A stretch of DNA of 64,000 bases from Rhineura floridana. Its lineage: Eukaryota > Chordata > Lepidosauria > Squamata > Rhineuridae. This document shows, one piece after another, positions 58,010 through 64,000 of the stretch; position 1 is the first letter of the stretch; each line of letters opens with the position of its first letter. The stretch covers positions 1-64,000 of the forward strand of contig NC_084483.1 of assembly GCF_030035675.1 (NCBI RefSeq), read 5' to 3'. Under the pieces are notes generated by a model. The model was not told where the DNA came from. It worked only from the letters and a program-made list of their open reading frames with translations, and ran no database searches. Position numbers and translations under genes: made by a program.

Positions 58010-60356
58010 ATGGCAGCAAAAAAGCAAAGAGGAAGGCACCCAATGACGCTCCCGCCAAGGTTGTTTAAAAACACTATATTAGAAGCTCAACTGGAGTGCA
58101 TACCGCAGATCAGAAAAGGTACCGCCAGGGCCAAGAAGATGCCAGCATGGTTAATGAGCAAAGTCAAGGAAGCTCTTAGAGGCAAAAAGTCTTCCTTCAG
58201 AAAATGGAAGTCTTGTCTGAATGAAGAAAATAAAAAAGAGCACAAACTCTGGCAAAAGAAATGCAAGAAGACAATAAGGGATGCTAAAAAAGAATTTGAG
58301 GAGCACATTGCTAAGAACATAAAAACCAACAACAAAAAATTCTATAAATACATTCAAAGCAGGAGACCATCTAGGGAGGCGATTGGACCCTTGGATGATA
58401 AGGGAGTCAAAGGTGTACTAAAGAAAGATAAGGAGATTGCAGAGAAGCTAAATGAATTCTTTGCATCTGTCTTCACAGTAGAAGATATAGGGCAGATCCC
58501 TGAACCTGAACTAACATTTGCAGGAAGGGATTCTGAGGAAATGAGACAAATAGTGGTAACGAGAGAGGAAGTTCTAGGCTTAATGGACAATATAAAAACT
58601 GACAAATCACCAGGCCCAGATGGCATCCACCCGAGAGTTCTCAAAGAACTCAAAGGTGAAATTGCTGATCTGCTAACTAAAATATGTAACTTGTCCCTCG
58701 GGTCCTCCTCCGTGCCTGAGGACTGGAAAGTGGCAAATGTAACGCCAATATTCAAAAAGGGATCCAGAGGGGATCCTGGAAATTACAGGCCAGTTAGCTT
58801 AACTTCTGTCCCTGGAAAACTGGTAGAAAGTATTATTAAAGCTAGATTAACTAAGCACATAGAAGAACAAGCCTTGCTGAAGCAGAGCCAGCATGGCTTC
58901 TGCAAGGGAAAGTCCTGTCTCAGTAACCTATTAGAATTCTTTGAGAGTGTCAACAAGCATATAGATAGAGGTGATCCAGTGGACATAGTGTACTTAGACT
59001 TTCAAAAAGCATTTGACAAGGTACCTCACCAAAGACTTCTGAGGAAGCTTAGCAGTCATGGAATAAGAGGAGAGGTCCTGTTGTGGATAAGGAATTGGTC
59101 AAGAAGCAGAAAGCAGAGAGTAGGAATAAACGGACAGTTCTCCCAATGGAGGGCTGTAGAAAGTGGAGTCCCTCAAGGATCAGTATTGGGACCTGTACTT
59201 TTCAACTTGTTCATTAATGACCTAGAATTAGGAGTGAGCAATGAAGTGGCCAAGTTTGCTGACAACACTAAATTGTTCAGGGTTGTTAAAACAAAAAGGG
59301 ATTGCGAAGAGCTCCAAAAAGACCTCTCCAAACTGAGTGAAAGGGCGGAAAAATGGCAAATGCAATTCAATATAAACAAATGTAAAATTATGCATATTGG
59401 AGCAAAAAATCTGAATTTCACATATACGCTCATGGGGTCTGAACTGGCGGTGACCAACCAGGAGAGAGACCTTGGGGTTGTAGTGGACAGCATGATGAAA
59501 ATGTCAACCCAGTGTGTGGCAGCTGTGAAAAAGGCAAATTCCATGCTAGGGATAATTAGGAAAGGTATTGAAAATAAAACAGCTGATATCATAATGCTGT
59601 TGTATAAATCTATGGTGTGGCCGCATTTGGAATACTGTGTACAGTTCTGGTCGCCTCATCTCAAAAAGGATATTATAGAATTGGAAAAGGTTCAGAAGAG
59701 GGCAACCAAAATGATCAAGGGGATGGAGCAACTCCCTTACAAGGAAAGGTTGCAGCATTTGGGGCTTTTTAGTTTAGAGAAAAGGCAGGTCAGAGGAGAC
59801 ATGATAGAAGTCATACACCGCCCAGAGAGCCACTCGCTATGGGCGGTCTATAAATGAAACAAACAAATAAATAAATAAATAAATAAAATAAGTGTATAAA
59901 ATTATGCATGGCATTGAGAAAGTGGATAGAGAAAAGTTCTTCTCCCTCTCTCACAATACTAGAACTCGTGGACATTCAAAGAAGCTGAATGTTGGAAGAT
60001 TCAGGACAGACAAAAGGAAGTACTTCTTTACTCAGCGCATAGTTAAACTATGGCATTTGCTCCCACAAGATGCAGTAATGGCCACCAGCTTGGATGGCTT
60101 TAAAAGAAGATTAGACAAATTCATGGAGGACAGGGCTATCAATGGCTACTAGCCGTGATGGCTGTGCTCTGCCACCCTAGTCAGAGGCAGCATGCTTCTG
60201 AAAACCAGTTGCCGGAAGCCTCAGGAGGGGAGAGTGTTCTTGCACTCGGGTCCTGCTTGCGGGCTTCCCCCAGGCACCTGGTTGGCCACTGTGAGAACAG
60301 GATGCTGGACTAGATGGGCCACTGGCCTGATCCAGCAGGCTCTTCTTATGTTCTTA
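58010..60356 (+). mobile_element. CR1-like LINE, 5'-truncated, with a 615-codon frame
   Basis: A frame from 58,010 to 59,857 carries the reverse transcriptase motifs in order: SPGPDGIHPRVLKEL (about residue 199), GNYRPVSLTS, VDIVYLDFQKAFDKV (about 327), SGVPQGSVLGPVLFNLF (about 385) and KFADNTKLF (about 414). HLEYCVQFWSPHLKKD and KVQKRATKMIKG follow near the C-terminus. The catalytic motif is normally FADD, and here the second Asp is Asn (GAC to AAC), which should abolish polymerase activity. The endonuclease domain is missing. The natural C-terminus is cut at 59,811 by a 78-bp insertion and resumes after 59,893. The 3' end matches gctggactagatgggccact and ends near ttcttatgttctta. The position of the first Met within the element is arbitrary. 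Confidence 0.9.
59812..59889 (+). mobile_element. 78-bp LINE/SINE tail inserted in the CR1-like LINE
   Basis: The stem accgcccagagagccact / ctatgggcggt plus an (AATA)n run is the 3' tail type seen on the L2-like copies. A short direct repeat, aagt, lies at 59,808-59,811 and 59,890-59,893. Comparison with the uninterrupted copy at 31.98 kb (gatagaagtaaataaaattatg) confirms the insertion point. Confidence 0.75.
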
Positions 60357-61590
60357 AGAGAGGGAGACCCTCAATGTGATTGAGGGAAAGACTGGGATGC
60401 AAAGCTACAGCAGCTTGTCCGCTAATAGCCAAGTTGGCAAAGCCTTCCCATACCCTTCGGGTTATCTTGTGGTGGGATAGCCCCAACGCTTGGGGAAAAC
60501 TAAATCAGCTTCTCCCCAGCCCTGACCCTTTCTTTGAAACTACATATTTATCATAATCGACAGTGCAATCTTAGTAATGTCTACTTAGAAGTAAGTTCCA
60601 TTGTTTTACAGGGCTTACTCCCAGATAAGTTGGTATCGGATTGCAGCCGTAACCTCTTCCCTTGCTCTTCTGTGCTCACAGTGCTGGCAGTTAAATGTGT
60701 CCTTCAATGAATGGACGTGTAGAGCTGTGGTTTCTAGGATTTACAGGTAGCTTCTGAGATCGACGGTGAAAATAATACAGTAAAGAAAAAATGCTGAAGA
60801 GCTAGGAGGTCTTTAATGTGTTTTGCCACATGCTAGAGACGATGTATTTTTTAAAAATGTTGAGATTTAACTCCTACAGCCTCGTTCGTGGTGGTTACAA
60901 AACAAGACATTACATTGTCTGTAAAGAGCTAACCAAGGTGGTGGTCCTTAGCATGACTTAAGGATGAAGACAGACAGATATTCTAAGTATGGTGACCAAG
61001 GTTGAACACACACACTGACGGAAGGGGGAAGCCTGAGAGGGTCCCCTTCAGACATGCTGTTTATTATGCATTCATGATCATTTGTGCTCATGATAGTATT
61101 GGGGCAGTTATACATAATCCTGCTTTCAATACAGTTTGCACTGGCAAAAGTTGCTTTATTCCAATCAGTGCATGTCCCATAACTTCCTGCAGAAGTCCTG
61201 CAACATTTTATACTACAAATGTTCTGGTGTGTGTGTGGGGGGGAGGTTGTCCCACTTTTGTTGCTTTAAAACACAACAGTGCCCCTCCAGACAATAATAG
61301 TGCAATAACATTGGGGAAGCATCACAGAACAACTAATCAAATGGAATGATATGTGGATGGTCCAGTATAAATCCACCACTAATGAACTATTATTGCATCA
61401 ATGATATATTGCAGAATACACCCACAAAAAAGTCCAGATTTAGGCCCAGAATGCAGTGAGTGCAGGTTCAAATAACCTCTACCACACTGAGGCAGAGATT
61501 CTGTCTAAGGTTAAGTGATATCAGCAACTGAAGAGAAATCACTAATCCGGGATGAAAGTAAGTGATAATATTTAGCATTTATTGCTCATA
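60357..61590. other. Unrecognised non-coding sequence with one dispersed repeat
   Basis: A dispersed short repeat lies at about 60,555-60,650 (gtctacttagaagtaagttc, gggcttactcccagataag). The rest shows no gene. Confidence 0.5.
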
Positions 61591-62980
61591 TTCCCCCTGA
61601 CTGGGGTTTGGCCATTCTTATCTCCATCTTTAAAAAAGGAAGGAAGGACAATCCAGCAAATTACTGCCCAATCAGCTTATTAACTATGATCAGCAATCTT
61701 TATGCCTGACATCTTTACTGGAAACTTCAAGCCTGAATGGAACATGAAAATATTCTAGTTGATCAACAGGATGGATTCAGAGCAGGCCGATCCACAATGG
61801 ATCAGGCATTAATCTCGCACCACCTGGTGGAAAAATACCAGTAAACCTAAAATGTATTTGTTTGCAGCCTTTGTTGACCTTAAATCTGCCTGTGATTCCA
61901 TCTCCAGAAATAAACTCTTGCAAAAACTGGAGGCCTCCACAGTAGACTGTCGCTTGTTACTCCTTATGTATAAATTACATGAAAGAACCTTTTTAAAAAT
62001 TAGATGCAATTCAGAGGGTCCTCTTTCAGGTCCTGTTCCAACTTTTAAAGGAGTAAAGCAAGGATGTATACTAACCCCATTGTTTTTTAATGTTTATATA
62101 AACTCTTTAGCTATAGCCCTCGACTACTTTAATACACATCACCCAAAGCTAGCTCACAGGCACCTATCAGTGCACTGCTATTATATGCTGACGATGCAGT
62201 AATTTTGTCCCAGTCACCTACAGGAAAGCCTTGCAAATTCCAGCTCAATGCTGCCATGATGAACAGTTACAAATAAATTACCAAAAAACAAAGGTCATGG
62301 ATTTTGCTAAAAGACCTAGAATGTATGGATGGTTAATAAATGGATATAGGATTGAACAGATAAAGATCTAGAAATACCTGAGTGTAGTCTTTCAGGCAAA
62401 TGGAAGCCGGAAGGAGCAAGTAGAGTACGCCGCCTAGACAGCTTAATGGAGTGCTTTTGCTATACTAAATTTTATCTGCACTAGAGAAGGATTTTATGTA
62501 CCACCAGCAATAAAGTTGTTTAAAACCACATCATTAACCCAGCTTCAATATGGAGCACAAATCAGACCTTATTCCAGTTTTAAATCTCTGGAAGCAGTAC
62601 AATCCAAATTTTAAAGGGCTTTCTTTCAAGTACCTCACTGTGCTCCAAACGTTGCTTTACAACTGGAGGCTGGCCTCCTTAAGGTTGAAACTAGGGCCTG
62701 GCTCACCACCTTTAACTTCTGGCTGAAACTAATCTTTTTTCCAATTGGTTTGGCTCCACTAACATTACAGAACGAGTTACAGTAAATATGGAAGCAAACC
62801 TTGCCTCAAAACCTCCAGTTATATGGACTCTCCTTGGGTTATCTCTTCTCCCAAGGATATGATGTGGCTAGAATGATTCTCAGACAACACATTGTTGATG
62901 TTGAACACCAATATGATCTGGGTTAAACCTGCAACTACACCTCAATTGACAGAGCACTCCAGCCTAATAAAACTGCAAAC
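61590..62980 (+). mobile_element. Old LINE copy, same family as the 38-40 kb LINE
   Basis: Decayed reverse transcriptase pieces appear in order: IFKKGRKDNPANYCPISLL, DGFRAGRSTMDQALISHHL, FAAFVDLKSACDSISRNKLL, GVKQGCILTPLFFNVYINSL and, past a frame break, YADDAVILSQS near 62,190. Stops and frameshifts are frequent, more than in the 38-40 kb copy, so this copy is older. Its 3' end meets the poly-T of the next element. Confidence 0.8.
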
Positions 62981-62984
62981 TACC

Positions 62985-64000
62985 TTTTTTTTTTTTTACA
63001 ATGATTTTTATTCAAATTTTCATAAAACATACAAAACAAAATCATAAAACATTCAAAGACAAAAAACAAAACAAAACAAAAATGATTAAACAAAAAAATA
63101 AAATGTTGACTTCCCATTTGTCACAGATCAAATCAGTTATAGGTCTACAATATATAACAATCCTGTCTCTTAAATTATATTATAAAATCACTTTTCTCCA
63201 GTAGTTATCTTAATTAATCATAAAATCTCATAAACATTACTTTATTCTTTCCACAAAAAGTCAAAGAGAGGTTTCAATTCTTTAAGAAATATATCTATCA
63301 ATTTTTCTCCAAATAAACATGTCGATTAATCCATCTCGTTAATAATAATAATAATCTTATTGTCATAACCATAGTCCAAATAAACATATCGATTAATCCA
63401 TCTCATCAAAATCTGTTAGGTCCAATAATTTCAATAGCCATTATTCCATTATCCATATTAATTCCATCTTCCATCTTCAATAGTCCTGTTAAGTCCAGTA
63501 ATTTCAGTGTCCAATCTTCCATTATCAGTATTCCATAATAATCTTGCTGTCATAGCCATAGTCATATAATAAGAGTCTGATGGGAATTTCCTCTATCCCA
63601 AATATTTTCTTGCCATCAATTCTGAATAAGTTGCTGAAATATTGTTGTAAAGTCATATCTCTGTTCTTCTTTTTTACAGAATGCACTGGCTCATCTCTTG
63701 AGAGTTTTTCCATTGTCACATGGCTGCAGTTAATTCCATAGATTTTCTCTATATCAAGCTCCATCACATCATTCCAGTCCAGAAGATTATCCAAGCCATT
63801 GATAACTTTATCTCTAATATCTTCATTAATTTCTTCAGAGATAACGTTAAATTCCAAACAGTAGGTTTTATTTCTAATATCCATAAAGTCCAGATCTTTT
63901 TCCAATTCCACATTTGTTCCAATCTCCAGGGCTTGTATCTTCCCTTTATTTTTTCTTTTCTCATCTCTGATCTCATTCTCCTCTCTCACAGGATCCCCTA
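62985..64000 (-). mobile_element. Second L1-like element with ORF1 but no ORF2, running off the window
   Basis: The poly-T at 62,985-62,997 is the A-tail of a minus-strand element. Its 3' region matches that of the copy at 40.4-40.98 kb over several hundred bases (for example aataactactggag-like, atattgtagacctataactg, ttgtctttgaat). ORF1 ends at 63,525 with no ORF2 between it and the tail. The 5' end lies beyond the window. Confidence 0.8.
63525..63989 (-). CDS. L1-like ORF1 protein, C-terminal part
   Basis: 154 codons are visible. The order is a charged N-terminal stretch (REENEIRDEKRKNKGKIQ), then an RRM-like YCLEFNVISEEINEDIRDKV with LDIEKIYGIN, then a C-terminal domain with SVKKKNRDMTLQQYF, FRIDGKKIF and EIPIRLLLYDYGYDSKIIME. 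This is the layout of L1-type ORF1 RNA-binding proteins, whose role is to coat the element RNA. No break is seen in the visible part. The start shown is simply the first Met in view, and the real N-terminus with its coiled coil should lie past the window edge. Confidence 0.7.
   Translation of the reverse strand: MREENEIRDEKRKNKGKIQALEIGTNVELEKDLDFMDIRNKTYCLEFNVISEEINEDIRDKVINGLDNLLDWNDVMELDIEKIYGINCSHVTMEKLSRDEPVHSVKKKNRDMTLQQYFSNLFRIDGKKIFGIEEIPIRLLLYDYGYDSKIIMEY

Noticed and set aside
51000-64000. Exons of the human CNRIP1 neighbours PLEK or PPP3R1
   Set aside because: No pleckstrin-homology or EF-hand coding segment was recognised on either strand in this window.

Overview
The window looks like nuclear DNA of a squamate reptile, most likely a lizard. 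The reasons are the mix of interspersed repeats (BovB-type RTE, CR1 and L2 LINEs, tRNA-headed SINEs, hAT-type and fold-back DNA elements, a Penelope-like element) together with one spliced vertebrate gene. The species cannot be named from the sequence alone.

Positions 1-24,398 are one satellite array of a 150-bp monomer, roughly 160 copies. Units point forward up to about 18,050, then the array flips and runs in reverse to 24,398. It is GC- and CpG-rich, each monomer holds a 12-bp perfect inverted repeat, and higher-order duplications are visible, including an 1,800-bp block present twice with only three differences. The monomer length is a multiple of three, so very long open frames arise (one of 2,100 codons). 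I treat these as by-products of the repeat, not as a gene.

Positions 24.4-41 kb are a dense nest of transposable elements. The clearest layers are an L2-type LINE split by another LINE with a 14-bp target duplication, and a 2.8-kb hAT-type element with an exact 8-bp target duplication. The hAT element contains a palindromic repeat, which contains a BovB fragment, which contains a fold-back element carrying a hammerhead-ribozyme-like motif. Further on are CR1 fragments, an L2 remnant, a LINE with a nearly open reverse transcriptase frame on the minus strand, and an L1-like element that has ORF1 but no ORF2.

Positions 41.5-50.8 kb hold the only host gene found: CNRIP1 (cannabinoid receptor interacting protein 1) or a close paralogue, plus strand, three coding exons. 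It starts in a CpG island. The joined exons give 162 codons with matching splice phases. The introns and 3' UTR contain SINEs and MITEs.

Positions 51-64 kb return to repeats: a hAT MITE, a fold-back MITE, a broken Ty1/copia fossil, a Penelope-like fragment, a long CR1-like LINE with a 615-codon frame, an old LINE copy, and a second copy of the ORF2-less L1-like element running off the right end.
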